Shown: positions 35,005-45,131, counted from the first letter of the stretch. The stretch: DNA of 64,000 nucleotides from Duncaniella muris (GCF_003024805.1 NZ_PUEC01000001.1:124001-188000), one strand, 5' to 3'. The notes: generated from the letters alone by a model not told the origin. A program made the numbers and translations.

Positions 35005-35631
35005 ATGCAACAGGAATTTGCCTCTAAACTCCTTGAAGGAGCCGTCACAGAACTTTCACGCCTGCCCGGCATCGGGCGGAAAACCGCTTTGCGTCTCGCG
35101 CTACACATTCTTCGCTGTGATGAAGGGGCGGGAGTGGCTCTTGGCGAGTCGATCATCAGAATGAGGCGCGGTGTGCGTTACTGTTCGATCTGCCACAATA
35201 TTTCCGAGACCGAAGTTTGCCCGATCTGTGCCGACTCGCGTCGTGACCGGTCAACGGTCTGTGTGGTGGAGAGTGTCAAGGATGTCATGAGTTTTGAAAA
35301 TACTCGCCAGTACGGTGGCCTTTATCACGTGCTCGGAGGAGTAATTTCGCCGATGGACGGCATCGGCCCCGACCAGCTTGAAATCGACTCTTTGGTAGAA
35401 CGTGTGGCTTCCGGAGAGGTGAGTGAGGTGATTCTTGCTCTCAGCGCCACGATGGAAGGGGAGACCACCAATTTCTACCTCTATCGGCGCCTTGCTCCCT
35501 ATGCCGACGTCCGCATCACCCAGCTTGCACGTGGTGTGTCGGTCGGCAACGAAATTGAATATACCGATGAGATAACCCTCGGTCGTTCCCTGCTCAACCG
35601 CACACTCTTTTCAGATTCAATCCGCCGCTGA
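35005..35631 (+). CDS. recR: Recombination protein RecR
   Basis: RecR works with RecF/RecO to load RecA at gapped DNA. The helix-hairpin-helix is in [21 protein letters not shown], then the C4 zinc finger [16 protein letters not shown], then the Toprim domain with [13 protein letters not shown] and [17 protein letters not shown]. From ATG 35005 it is 208 aa; E. coli RecR is 201. The frame is open back to a TTG at 34975, which is not favoured. It is divergent from panC and apparently monocistronic. Confidence 0.95.
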   Translation: MQQEFASKLLEGAVTELSRLPGIGRKTALRLALHILRCDEGAGVALGESIIRMRRGVRYCSICHNISETEVCPICADSRRDRSTVCVVESVKDVMSFENTRQYGGLYHVLGGVISPMDGIGPDQLEIDSLVERVASGEVSEVILALSATMEGETTNFYLYRRLAPYADVRITQLARGVSVGNEIEYTDEITLGRSLLNRTLFSDSIRR

Positions 35632-35677
35632 AACTTCGTCACGCGTCTCTTCTATTGTGTGAAATGTGGTGGTATGA

Positions 35678-36202
35678 TCACAGGAATTTCTGGCAGATGT
35701 AGGCATCAGAATAGCTGTTGCCTGACATAAGCCACGATTTTAAACGTCCGCTGATTCTGAATCCGGCTTTTTCGAAAAGCCGGCGTGAGGCAGCATTTTC
35801 TTCTCCTACAATGCAGTAAAGTTGATGAAGCGAAAGCCTGCCACGGCAATAATCAGCAGCAAGGTTGAGTGCTCGCAGGCCGTAGCCATGCCGACGTGCG
35901 TCGGAATCAATCAGGATTCCTACGCCGCAACGCGAATTGGCAGGATCAAAGTCATAGAGATCGAGAGTGCCGATGGTCTGAGTCATACCTTCCGCATTGA
36001 TGAGGTCTATCATCAGCCGGAGTTGGCGTGCGGCGTAGATATCACCGTCATAGTTATTTACATAGTCCCACAACTGTTTGCGCGAGTATGGTGCAAGTGT
36101 GAGGCCGACACCCCACACCGCCGGATCGTTTTCCCAGCGGTAAAGGGTGTCGACATCAATAGGTTCGAGTGCCCTGAGGCTTATAGTGCCGTCTGTCAGC
36201 AT
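35678..36202 (-). CDS. GNAT family N-acetyltransferase
   Basis: A 174-aa acetyl-CoA-dependent acetyltransferase of the RimJ/SpeG-like group. It begins LRALEPIDVDTLYRWENDP, has the acetyl-CoA loop DARRHGYGLRALNLA (the Q/RxxGxG/A site at about 105-113) and the C-terminal NAASRRLFEKAGFRISG typical of this subgroup. The acceptor could be a ribosomal protein, polyamine or amino acid. It starts 18 bp after trxB and is probably co-transcribed with it. Confidence 0.85.
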   Translation of the reverse strand: MLTDGTISLRALEPIDVDTLYRWENDPAVWGVGLTLAPYSRKQLWDYVNNYDGDIYAARQLRLMIDLINAEGMTQTIGTLDLYDFDPANSRCGVGILIDSDARRHGYGLRALNLAADYCRGRLSLHQLYCIVGEENAASRRLFEKAGFRISGRLKSWLMSGNSYSDAYICQKFL

Positions 36203-36219
36203 TCTATAGGCTAATTTTT

Positions 36220-37164
36220 TTAGAGGCCCTCTTCGTTGAGGAAACGTTCGGCTTCGAGCGCAGCCTTGCAGCCTGAGCCGGCAGCCACGATGGCCTGACG
36301 GAATACGGGGTCGGCAACATCACCTGCGGCAAAGACTCCGGGGATGTTGGTCTGCATTGATGAGCCTTTGACCTTGATATAGCCGGCTGCATCGCAGTCG
36401 ATGTACTGGCGGAAGATCTCGGTGTTGGGATTGTGGCCGATGGCGAGGAAGAATCCGTCGATGGCGAGGTCGTAGTGCTGTTCGTTCTGTGTGCCTACGT
36501 TTTCCACGAGATGTGCGCCTTCGAGATATTCTTCGCCATAGAGTCCGGTGGTGTTGGTGTTGAAGAGTACTTTGATATTGCTCTTTTCAAGCACACGTTC
36601 CTGCATCACTTTAGAGGCGCGGAGGTGGGGTTTGCGTACGATCAGGAACACATCGGATGCCAGATTGCTAAGATAGAGGGCTTCTTCGCATGCTGTGTCA
36701 CCGCCGCCTACAACTGCCACGCGCTTTTTGCGGTAGAAGAATCCATCGCATGTGGCGCAGGCAGAGACTCCGAGACCTGAATATTTTTCTTCGTCAGGCA
36801 GACCGAGATAGCGTGCTGATGCTCCTGTGGAAATGATCACTGTGTCGGCGAGAATCTCCAGACCGTTGTTGGTCACTGCCTTGAACGGGCGCTTTGAAAA
36901 GTCGACTTCTGTCACAAGACCCGAACGGATGTCGGCTCCGAATTTGAGTGCCTGAGTGCGAATGTCTTCCATCAGCTGCGGACCGGTGATGCCGTTGGGC
37001 TGTCCGGGAAAGTTCTCTACCTCGGTTGTGATGGTCAGCTGGCCGCCGGGCTGGAGGCCTTCGATCACGAGCGGCGAGATATTGGCGCGTGAAGCATAGA
37101 TTGCTGCGGTGTAGCCTGCAGGGCCTGAGCCGATGATGAGGCAACGGGTTTTGATTTCTGCCAT
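36220..37164 (-). CDS. trxB: Thioredoxin reductase
   Basis: TrxB passes electrons from NADPH through FAD to thioredoxin. The FAD-binding GSGPAGYTAAIYASR is at 12-26, the redox-active CATC at 136-139, the NADPH-binding GGGDTACEEALYL near 152-164 and the second FAD motif GVFAAGDV near 282. Length (314 aa) is normal. It follows the LolA-like gene by about 147 bp, a gap holding a tandem repeat; a GNAT gene follows. No TAnnTTTG box is visible just upstream, so it may be read from the ftsK promoter. Confidence 0.96.
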   Translation of the reverse strand: MAEIKTRCLIIGSGPAGYTAAIYASRANISPLVIEGLQPGGQLTITTEVENFPGQPNGITGPQLMEDIRTQALKFGADIRSGLVTEVDFSKRPFKAVTNNGLEILADTVIISTGASARYLGLPDEEKYSGLGVSACATCDGFFYRKKRVAVVGGGDTACEEALYLSNLASDVFLIVRKPHLRASKVMQERVLEKSNIKVLFNTNTTGLYGEEYLEGAHLVENVGTQNEQHYDLAIDGFFLAIGHNPNTEIFRQYIDCDAAGYIKVKGSSMQTNIPGVFAAGDVADPVFRQAIVAAGSGCKAALEAERFLNEEGL

Positions 37165-37203
37165 AAGTCTCTTGTTTTTGAATTGATGTTTTTGAACGGT
37201 TAG

Positions 37204-37240
37204 ATTTTAAGTTGGTCAGACAATTTTAAGTTGTTCAGTC
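37204..37240. repeat. Two tandem 19-bp repeats upstream of trxB
   Basis: ATTTTAAGTTG followed by GTCAGAC (37204) or TTCAGTC (37223): two copies of an 18-nt core with a 19-bp period, 40-75 bp upstream of the trxB start. Candidate regulator-binding site or slippage repeat. Confidence 0.5.
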
Positions 37241-37311
37241 TATTGAACCATACCTATTATATAATGTATATTTTTTCTGATTGTTCACTCTTTTGAGCGT
37301 CTACGCGGGCT

Positions 37312-37926
37312 TTAACGCAGGTCTACCACCGGCAGTCCGGGATGCTTTGCGGCATCATAGCGGAAAAACGACACCGGGAGTGCCTCGCCGGGCTTCACGG
37401 AGCTGACAGTGATGCCGACGCTGCGGCGATTGGCCATGTTGAGCACTATGCGGGTCGGGTAGAGGGTAGAGGCGTTGAGGGTCAGATCCACGCTATGGAT
37501 ATCGCTTCCTGCCTGCGTGGCTGTCAGCCTGATCTTCTTCTCTCCGGCTGCTGATTTGAGCATGGATGCGCGGTAGTGGGTCTTGAACGAGTTGATGATC
37601 GCAAACGGATTGACCTGCTGAAGCTCTTCCGGACTTGGTTCGGTGATGTTTACTTCGCCTACATGGGTCGAATAGGTCCACTGTGTGCGTCCGTCGTACC
37701 ACGATGAGATCTGCGGAGAGACAATCGTGAAGCGGTCACCCGAAATGGTCAGTGTGCCGCTGTTGCTCTGCCCGTCAGCGGTGATTGTGTATGATGCCGA
37801 GAGCGATTTCGATGCTCTGATCTTCGCAGCGGCTTTGTCAAGCACGGCTGTGGCTGATTCCGCCGCATGGAGCGGCAGAAGGCAGCAGAGAGCGAGGATC
37901 AGAAGTATGATGTTTTTTGTCAGCAT
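37312..37926 (-). CDS. LolA-like outer-membrane lipoprotein carrier protein
   Basis: A 204-aa periplasmic protein with a signal peptide (cleavage near LHA-A at about 21) and the LolA/LolB beta-sandwich pattern: helical KAAAKIRASKSLSASYTIT, then GTLTISGDRFTIV, SSWYDGRTQWTY and PFAIINSFKTHY. LolA carries lipoproteins from the LolCDE complex to the outer membrane. It sits between ftsK and trxB, a common Bacteroidales arrangement, and is probably in the ftsK transcript (gap 39 bp). Confidence 0.82.
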   Translation of the reverse strand: MLTKNIILLILALCCLLPLHAAESATAVLDKAAAKIRASKSLSASYTITADGQSNSGTLTISGDRFTIVSPQISSWYDGRTQWTYSTHVGEVNITEPSPEELQQVNPFAIINSFKTHYRASMLKSAAGEKKIRLTATQAGSDIHSVDLTLNASTLYPTRIVLNMANRRSVGITVSSVKPGEALPVSFFRYDAAKHPGLPVVDLR

Positions 37927-37965
37927 GGTCGTGTTTCTTATCGGTGTTTTTGAAAGGTGGGATTA

Positions 37966-40900
37966 TCAACGGTTTTCGAGGATATGTTCGAGTGTCACTG
38001 GGTCTACGAGTACCTGGCGTGGCTTGCCTCCCTGCGAGGGGCCTACGATTCCTGCGGCTTCCATCTGGTCCATGATCTTTCCGGCGCGGTTGTAGCCTAT
38101 TGAGTAACGGCGCTGCAGCGATGAGGTCGATGCGGTGTCAGTCGATACCACCAGACGGGCACATTCATCGAACAGTGGGTCGCGGTCGCCGAGAGTTGCG
38201 CCGCAGATGTTGCCACCTTCGCCTTCCGGAGTATATTCAGGCAGTTCGTAGGGCGACTGGTAGCCAACCTGCGAACCGATGTTCTCGCAGATGGCACTCA
38301 CTTCCGGGGTGTCTATGAAGGCACACTGCACTCGTTCGAGCTTGCCGTTGATGGAGAAGAGCATGTCGCCGCGGCCTATCAGCTGATTTGCACCGAGCTG
38401 GTCGAGAATAGTGCGGGAGTCATTGCCCTGGATCACACGGAAGGCTATACGTCCCGGAATGTTGAGCTTTATGCCACCGGTGATCACGTTGACCGTTGGA
38501 CGCTGGGTTGCTATGATCAGGTGTATGCCTGCCGCACGGGCCACGGCAGCCAGACGCGACACTGGATTTTCAATTTCTTTGCCCTGACGGATGATCAGGT
38601 CTGCGAACTCGTCGATGATCAGCACAATGTAGGGGAGGAAACGGTGTTTCTCCGGATTGAGCTTGCGGGCAATGAATTTGTCGTTGTATTCCTTGATGTT
38701 TCGTGCTCCGGCCTGTTCGAGCAGCGAGAGGCGGTTGTCCATTTCGATACAGAGAGAGTTGAGCACGGTGACCACCTTTGACATATCGGTTATAATGGCG
38801 TCTTCGCCGGGGAGCGATGCGAGATAGTGGCGCTCCAGCTCGCGGTAGAGACTCAGTTCAACTCGCTTCGGGTCGATGAGCACGAATTTCAGTTCCGAAG
38901 GATGTTTTTTATAAAGAAGCGAAGTGATGATGGCGTTGAGGCCTACCGATTTACCCATACCGGTGGCGCCGGCCACGAGCAGGTGGGGCATTTTGGCGAG
39001 GTCGGCCATGAAAATGTCATTCGAGATAGTCTTGCCAAGTGCCATCGGAAGCTCCATTTTGGAGTTGCGGTAGACTTCGCTGTCAAGTACTGAACGCATC
39101 GAAACCACCTGAGGGTCTTTGTTAGGCACCTCGATGCCGATTGTGCCTTTGGCAGGTATAGGTGCGATGATGCGGACACCTTCGGCTGCAAGCTGCAGTT
39201 GCAGGTCATCGCCGAGACTTCTGATCGAGCGTGTGCGCACACCCTCGGCCGGAATGATCTCATATAGGGTCACTGTCGGGCCGATAGTGGCTTCGATCTT
39301 GGAAATTTCCACTCCGAAGGTGCGCAGAGTTTCTGTCAGGCGGCGCTTGTTGAACTCCATTTCCTGGATATCCACACTTGGGCCGTTGTCTTTCGCAGGA
39401 CGCAGAAGATCTACGGAGGGGAAGCGGAAAAGAGAAAGTTCGGCGCGTGGATTGTAAGGCTCCGAGGCCAGAACCTCTTCTGCTGTGGCCGGGCGCACTG
39501 TAGTAGGCGCGAGCGGAGCCTGAAGAGCTGTCTGAGCAGATGGGTCTGAGTTTCCGTGCTGTTCTGTCTCATCATTAGAGTCATTGTCGCTGTCGGCAAA
39601 CAGAGGAGTGTTGAAATCAGCCTCCTCTTCTTCTGCATTCTGCACGCTTGCGGTCTCTGTGCTGTCTGCGGGAGTTTCGTCGTCAGATTCAATGTCGTTG
39701 GAATCATCACGGCTGTAGCTGTCTGTTATGTCGCTGTCATCTCCGGCAAAAAGCGGGCGCAGCAGGCTGTCTTCACGGCTACCGGCTGACTGAAGATGGT
39801 CTGAGTCCGGGCCATTGTCCTCGAAATCGGTAACTTCGATCTCTGCAATCTCTTCATCGGTTTCTTCAATGATGTCGCCGCTGCTATTTCCGGGGTGATC
39901 CGGAGTGTGATTTTCAGCATGACTTTCCACGGCATTTTTTGTCATAGCCGGCTGCATGGCTGCCTGCCGCTGTGTTTCGGCTTCAACTGCTGCACGGCGC
40001 TGAGCCTCGGCTGCTTCAGCAGCTTTGCGCTCGGCTTCTTCGGCAGCTTCGCGGGCAAGGCGTTCGGCCTCTTCGGCCTCGCGTATGCGCTCACGTTCGG
40101 CGCGGCGCTGTGCCTGGCGCTCATTGTAGGCACGGATGCCCTGTGAAGCCACTCCGTAGATGCGCTTCAGTTCTGTCAGATAGAGGATGATGACAAGGCC
40201 GCCCATGATAATGCTTATGCCCAGTGCTCCCCAGATGCCGGTCAGGGTGATCAGGCGGTCGTTGAGCAGATGGCCGTGGCGTCCGCCCCAGTAGACTGGC
40301 GAGGCGAATTCATATGTCACCAGACCGCAGACAATCGAAAGTGCCACTGCTGTCAGCAGGCATCGCATGGTCAGCGGCCAGAATGACGGACGGTAGACGC
40401 GCAGCATTGACAGTCCGCAGGCGGCCAGATAGTAGATAAGCAGAAACGATCCTATTCCGAGCCAGTTGTAGAGAAGTGTATGGGCTATCCATGCTCCTGC
40501 CGGACCTCCGGCATTGCGTATCATAGTCGGGTCGAAATCGCCATTGAGCATCGCGCTTTGGTCTGACCCTATATTGGCGAAGTAGGAGATGGTGACTATC
40601 AGCATATAGCCGGCAAGGATAGTGAAGACCAGTCCGATGAACATCACGGTGCGTGAGTCGCGGATCAGTTGCAGCGTTTTTGCCACTCCGGCGCGCGGAC
40701 GGCGACGGCTGACGGCTGTCTGCTCCGGGACAACGGTGGTTCCTGTCGTGGAGCCATAGCCGGGCTGATTACCCTGGGGGGCATAGGTTGTCTGTCGGGA
40801 AGGGGTGGCAGAGGCTGTCTGCCTGTTGTTGCCGGCATAAGGTGATTCGTCATAAGGTGATGCAGCTGGAGCATCGTCAGGCTGCGGGGTCGAGTCGCGG

Positions 40901-40992
40901 CGGTCGGAGCGATGTCCGTTGAGCATCTCTTCGGCATCGAAAGTTGTATCTGTGAACGAGGGTTCGTCAATCGGGGAGTATGATGTGGACAT
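37966..40992 (-). CDS. ftsK: DNA translocase FtsK
   Basis: FtsK pumps chromosome termini through the division septum and activates XerCD at dif. The 1008-aa protein has an N-terminal polar stretch (1-105), about four TM helices (about 110-290), a charged linker with an Ala/Glu/Arg coiled coil (about 295-360) and an acidic Ser/Asp-rich part (about 360-515), then the RecA-like motor with Walker A GATGMGKS (near 678-685) and Walker B VLIIDEFADL. The C-terminal gamma winged helix (about 940-1000, RRYSIGYNRAGKIMDQ) recognises KOPS. It heads ftsK-lolA-trxB-GNAT. Confidence 0.96.
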   Translation of the reverse strand: MSTSYSPIDEPSFTDTTFDAEEMLNGHRSDRRDSTPQPDDAPAASPYDESPYAGNNRQTASATPSRQTTYAPQGNQPGYGSTTGTTVVPEQTAVSRRRPRAGVAKTLQLIRDSRTVMFIGLVFTILAGYMLIVTISYFANIGSDQSAMLNGDFDPTMIRNAGGPAGAWIAHTLLYNWLGIGSFLLIYYLAACGLSMLRVYRPSFWPLTMRCLLTAVALSIVCGLVTYEFASPVYWGGRHGHLLNDRLITLTGIWGALGISIIMGGLVIILYLTELKRIYGVASQGIRAYNERQAQRRAERERIREAEEAERLAREAAEEAERKAAEAAEAQRRAAVEAETQRQAAMQPAMTKNAVESHAENHTPDHPGNSSGDIIEETDEEIAEIEVTDFEDNGPDSDHLQSAGSREDSLLRPLFAGDDSDITDSYSRDDSNDIESDDETPADSTETASVQNAEEEEADFNTPLFADSDNDSNDETEQHGNSDPSAQTALQAPLAPTTVRPATAEEVLASEPYNPRAELSLFRFPSVDLLRPAKDNGPSVDIQEMEFNKRRLTETLRTFGVEISKIEATIGPTVTLYEIIPAEGVRTRSIRSLGDDLQLQLAAEGVRIIAPIPAKGTIGIEVPNKDPQVVSMRSVLDSEVYRNSKMELPMALGKTISNDIFMADLAKMPHLLVAGATGMGKSVGLNAIITSLLYKKHPSELKFVLIDPKRVELSLYRELERHYLASLPGEDAIITDMSKVVTVLNSLCIEMDNRLSLLEQAGARNIKEYNDKFIARKLNPEKHRFLPYIVLIIDEFADLIIRQGKEIENPVSRLAAVARAAGIHLIIATQRPTVNVITGGIKLNIPGRIAFRVIQGNDSRTILDQLGANQLIGRGDMLFSINGKLERVQCAFIDTPEVSAICENIGSQVGYQSPYELPEYTPEGEGGNICGATLGDRDPLFDECARLVVSTDTASTSSLQRRYSIGYNRAGKIMDQMEAAGIVGPSQGGKPRQVLVDPVTLEHILENR

Positions 40993-41105
40993 ATATGTAT
41001 AATCAGGGTGATCGCTTGGTCGAGATCGCTTATTGGAATTATCTTGAAATTATCGCTGTGTTTTGAGTAAGTGTGCTTTTGATGTGACAAAGCCTAAACA
41101 GATAG

Positions 41106-41136
41106 CAAAATTACAATTTTTATTTCACAAATTCAA
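41106..41136 (-). promoter_or_regulatory. Promoter of ftsK
   Basis: On the minus strand, TTG (41134-41136), 20 bp, TAATTTTG (41106-41113). Leader about 107 nt. Confidence 0.65.
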
Positions 41137-41156
41137 CTCGGCAATTTTTTTTGGAG

Positions 41157-41198
41157 TAAAAAAAGCAACCGCCCTCCCGAAGCCGGGAAAGCGGTTGC
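41157..41198 (-). terminator. Intrinsic terminator of the PL11 lyase gene
   Basis: GCAACCGC (41165-41172) pairs with GCGGTTGC (41191-41198), with a second inner GC pair. Seven or more T follow on the minus strand. Confidence 0.85.
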
Positions 41199-41244
41199 CG
41201 TTATTGGATCTTATATATGATATATAAGGTGCGGGATGCTTGTC

Positions 41245-44200
41245 TTATCGTTTTACGAACTTGAATGTGCGCATTGACTTGCCGTCTTCAACCACGAGGA
41301 CGTAAACGCCTGCTTCAAGAGTGTCGATGATATCTTCGCGGTCAGAACCTACGGCTGTGCGGAGGATCATGCCGCTGAAGGCGTTGACCACAGTGTAACG
41401 GGCGTTGCCGCCGTTGGCGATGATGTCTTCGATCTCTGAGAGGCGGAGGAGGTTGAAGTGTTCCTCTACTTCTTCAGCCGAGAGTGCCTTGGGATATACG
41501 ATGAATTCGTCAATGGCTCCGCCGAAAGTGCGGTGTCCGCTTTCGTCATCACCTCCGATGAAGATGAGTTCGCTTGCCGAGAAGTTGATACCTCCGGTTT
41601 TCACACCTGTGAGGGTTGCAGCTTCCTTACCGTCGATATAGAGGGTTGTTGTTTTTCCTGCAAAGTTGCGCACACAGGCAATGTGGTGCCAGTTACCGTC
41701 AAATACGTAATCGGCGTTTTCAATCTTGCAGTCTGATTTATCAGCATTGTCGTCAATTGAGAAGCTGAGGTAGCCGTTCTTGCGTTCGAGGCCGATCCAG
41801 TTGCCTGTGCCACCTTCCACGTTGGTGGTGTTGTGAGTGCCGATGCAGAAGAGATAGCCGTCATCGTCGGTTGATTTCACCCAGAGTTCGGCAGTGAAAT
41901 CGCCTTCGCCTACGTTGATCGCATCATAGATGGGCTGGGTGAAGTATTCGGCATTGTCAAATTCAACTGCTCCGGCCTTCACGCCCTGAACGGATGCGAT
42001 GCCTGCGGTTGCGGTGGCCTCACCGTGGGCGAGGTTGGGAGTTGTCTCGCCGATTTCGTCCATCGGGAAGTAGAGGATGTAGTCGCCGGCCTGTGATTCG
42101 TAGTGTTCCTTAACCTTGCTTGCGCTCATCACTCCGCGGTAGAGTGAGAGTTCGTCGAGTTTGCCGTTGTAGGAGTTGTCAAATGCGGTCACGTCGCCGA
42201 TGATGAGGGGTTCGTCATCGCTGATGATCTCTCCGGTGGGATCATCGCCTGAGGCTACGAGTTCGCCGTCAACATAGAGATTGAGTAATTTGTTGACAAC
42301 GTCGCGGGTGGCAACGATGTGATGCCACTCGCCGTCAAAATATTTGTCGGCGCCGGAGACTTCGATCTGCTTCTTGGTCACGTTGTCGTCAATAGCGAAG
42401 CGGAGTTCCTTTGTGCCCTTGTTGTCTTTGTATTCGATGCCATACCAGTTGCCGGAGCCGTTATTGGGAGAAATGACACCCTTGTTGAGCAGGTAGCAGT
42501 TTTTGTCAACAGCGGTAGAATTCATCCAGAGTTCAATGGTGAATGAGTTGCTGCCGAAGTCAATTAGGTCATAGCTTTCCTGAACGTAACGATTCAATCC
42601 GTTGAGGCTGAGAGCATTGCCGCGCTTGCCTTTTACGGCTTCGCCGTTCCCGCCGTTGGCGGTGGCGATTTCACCAAGGATTGAATTGGGGGTGGTTTCG
42701 CCTACTTTTTCGAATGGGTAGTGGGCCACGAGTTCGATCGAGGTGTTCATGCGCACCTTGATATTGCCGGTGATGGTTGCATTCTGGTCTTCTTCAGCAC
42801 CGGTAGTGGTGATGGTGAATGTGAATTCGCCTTCGGCATTGGGTGTGCCTGAGATTGTGCCGGTGAGGGTGGCGGGGTCGAAGCTGTAGGTCATGCCTTC
42901 GGGGAGGCCTTCGATTTTTACGCCTGTGGCGCGGATCACGGTGAAGCCGATAGTCTGGATTTCATCGCCAAGATAGATCACCTGGTTGAGCGCGCCGCCG
43001 TTGACGGTGATTGCACCCACGGTGTTGAAGGCTTCCTCAAGGTTATAGCTGAGGTGGGGAGGCTGGTTGTAGCCGCAGTTCTGCCATGCTATGGCCACGC
43101 GATACTGACGGTCCTGCATCAGAGTGTTGACTCGGTAGTCGGTCGGGATGGTGGTTGAGAAAATGAGCAGATCGGATTCGGTTTCCTGATCGTGGAGAAT
43201 GATTTCCTCGCGCCAGTCGCCGAAAAGGTCAGCCTGAAGATTGGGAGTGGCTTTGGTTCCGTTGGTGGAGCCTGCGTTTGAGTAGTCGGAGAATGCCCAA
43301 CTTGCCGCTGTTCCGTTGAGGTTTTCACTGCGTTTCTCGATGATAGGATATGACTTGCCTGCACTGGAATTGTATTTTCCGTCAAAAAGTTCATCGAGCA
43401 GATCGCCGTCCCAGTAGATGCGGAAGTTTGACGAGGGAACTTTGCCGTCGATAGCGATCTCGCCTGTGCAGGTGAATGTCTTGTTGGCACGTGAAGTGTC
43501 CGAGCTATTTGCATACCATGCACTGGGCCATACTTCGTAGCCACGGAATTTGGATGAAATGTTCGCTGCGAGACCGCGGCCGATGTCGTGGGCTGACTGG
43601 GGATTGCCCCAAAGAATTTCGCCGGTGCGGGCATCGCGGAAAGTTGCATCCCACTTATAGGGAGATTTCTTTTCTTCGTGGACCATGAAGATTTCAAGGC
43701 CTTCGCGGTCGGGGTCCATGTCAGCGAGGTGGAGAGCATCGCCGTGGCCTGCACCTGTGCGCAATACTTTTACGCCGTCATGGTCAAGGATGGCAGATCC
43801 GTAGACAATTTCGTCAAAGCTGTCGCCGTCACAGTCGCCGATTGTCAGAGAGTGGGCGCCTTCGCCATAGAGGCCCTGGCCTGAAGTCTCTGATTTGTGG
43901 AGCCATTTTTCTGTGAGCTTCTGTCCGTCGAAGTTCACAGCCCAGACATAGGCGGCGGTGTAATAACCGCGGCAGAAGATGGCCGACGGAGTTTTGCCGT
44001 CAAGGTAGGCCACGCCTGCGAGGTAGCGTTCGCAGCGGTTGCCGTTGCTGTCGCCCCACTGGCTGTTTGTGCGGATTGTGCGTGGAGGATTATACTCGAT
44101 GGTGTGAATTTCGGCTCCGGTCTCGCCGTTGAATACGGTAAGATATTCGGGACCGGCTACGACTATGCCGGCATGATCGTTCTTGTCTTTCTTTCCGTTG

Positions 44201-44967
44201 GACTTTGTGCGGTGATCGTCTGTCACTTTGGCATCGCCGAGAAGCACTGCTTTGCCCTGTCCGTCAATGGTACCGGGAGCTGTCTTGCAGATGAGTTCTG
44301 CCTTGCCATCGCCATTGAAGTCGTAGACCATGAACTGGGTGTAGTGGTTGCCTGAGCGGATGTTCTGGCCGAGGTCTATGCGCCAGAGCTGGGTGCCGTC
44401 GAGCTTGTAGCAGTCGAGGATGGTGTTACCGGTGTAGCGGTATTGGTCACCGTTGTCTGCCTGGTTGGTCGGGAACCATTTTACAATGAGTTCCCATTCG
44501 CCGTCGCCATCGACATCGCCTACGGAAACGTCGTCAGGAGTATAGGTATAGTTGCGCATCTCTCTATAGCCACCTTCGGGCGATGTGCCACCTTTGGGAC
44601 GGTTCAGATGTACGCGCAGGAAATTTTCAGCCCAGGCAGCTACTTCCTTTGAGGTCTCGATGTCGGTGCCGTTGAGGATGGCTTTGACCTGATACTTTGC
44701 TCCGGGAGTTCCGGCGGGATCAGTGAAGTTAGTTACTTTGAGGGGAGTTTCGTTGATCTTGCTGCCGTCGCGGTAGACGTCAAAGAGCAGATCTTTCGAA
44801 TCGCCGAGCAGCGAGCGCCATGAAACGAAGACGCCATTGTCGGCCTTTACGGCTATGACTCCGCGATCAAGCTTTTCGGCCTGGATCGTGTGGGAGTACT
44901 TGGACTGCTGCGCCGACATTCCGAGCGACATCAGCAGCGCCATGCACGATAAAAAAGTTTTTTTCAT
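41245..44967 (-). CDS. Secreted rhamnogalacturonan lyase (PL11) with two LamG-like domains and sorting tail
   Basis: A 1240-aa exported pectin lyase that should cleave rhamnogalacturonan I by beta-elimination. After the signal peptide (about 1-20, SAQ) is the PL11 eight-bladed propeller (to about 650), with repeated DxDGDGxxE calcium-type loops such as VGDVDGDGEWELIVKW and YDFNGDGKAELICKT. An Ig-like/putative-Ig domain follows (about 655-750), then two concanavalin A-like (LamG-type) modules (about 760-945 and 955-1145), each with NYYLDG-like DGK/DGE loops. The C-terminal 70 residues end in FKFVKR and look like a type IX secretion sorting domain. It stands alone, without SusCD genes. Confidence 0.9.
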   Translation of the reverse strand: MKKTFLSCMALLMSLGMSAQQSKYSHTIQAEKLDRGVIAVKADNGVFVSWRSLLGDSKDLLFDVYRDGSKINETPLKVTNFTDPAGTPGAKYQVKAILNGTDIETSKEVAAWAENFLRVHLNRPKGGTSPEGGYREMRNYTYTPDDVSVGDVDGDGEWELIVKWFPTNQADNGDQYRYTGNTILDCYKLDGTQLWRIDLGQNIRSGNHYTQFMVYDFNGDGKAELICKTAPGTIDGQGKAVLLGDAKVTDDHRTKSNGKKDKNDHAGIVVAGPEYLTVFNGETGAEIHTIEYNPPRTIRTNSQWGDSNGNRCERYLAGVAYLDGKTPSAIFCRGYYTAAYVWAVNFDGQKLTEKWLHKSETSGQGLYGEGAHSLTIGDCDGDSFDEIVYGSAILDHDGVKVLRTGAGHGDALHLADMDPDREGLEIFMVHEEKKSPYKWDATFRDARTGEILWGNPQSAHDIGRGLAANISSKFRGYEVWPSAWYANSSDTSRANKTFTCTGEIAIDGKVPSSNFRIYWDGDLLDELFDGKYNSSAGKSYPIIEKRSENLNGTAASWAFSDYSNAGSTNGTKATPNLQADLFGDWREEIILHDQETESDLLIFSTTIPTDYRVNTLMQDRQYRVAIAWQNCGYNQPPHLSYNLEEAFNTVGAITVNGGALNQVIYLGDEIQTIGFTVIRATGVKIEGLPEGMTYSFDPATLTGTISGTPNAEGEFTFTITTTGAEEDQNATITGNIKVRMNTSIELVAHYPFEKVGETTPNSILGEIATANGGNGEAVKGKRGNALSLNGLNRYVQESYDLIDFGSNSFTIELWMNSTAVDKNCYLLNKGVISPNNGSGNWYGIEYKDNKGTKELRFAIDDNVTKKQIEVSGADKYFDGEWHHIVATRDVVNKLLNLYVDGELVASGDDPTGEIISDDEPLIIGDVTAFDNSYNGKLDELSLYRGVMSASKVKEHYESQAGDYILYFPMDEIGETTPNLAHGEATATAGIASVQGVKAGAVEFDNAEYFTQPIYDAINVGEGDFTAELWVKSTDDDGYLFCIGTHNTTNVEGGTGNWIGLERKNGYLSFSIDDNADKSDCKIENADYVFDGNWHHIACVRNFAGKTTTLYIDGKEAATLTGVKTGGINFSASELIFIGGDDESGHRTFGGAIDEFIVYPKALSAEEVEEHFNLLRLSEIEDIIANGGNARYTVVNAFSGMILRTAVGSDREDIIDTLEAGVYVLVVEDGKSMRTFKFVKR

Positions 44968-45131
44968 GCTAACAAGTTAAAGTAAAAAATTGATAAGTTT
45001 TCTGATATTATGGTTATTGAATAGTTGAACTGGTTCCGAAGTGCATGGACAGAAGCTTAGAGGAAGAGGGCCTTTCGCAGGATTCCGCCTCATGATGCCA
45101 CTGCCGGTTAAGTTTTGATGGTATCAAGTGA

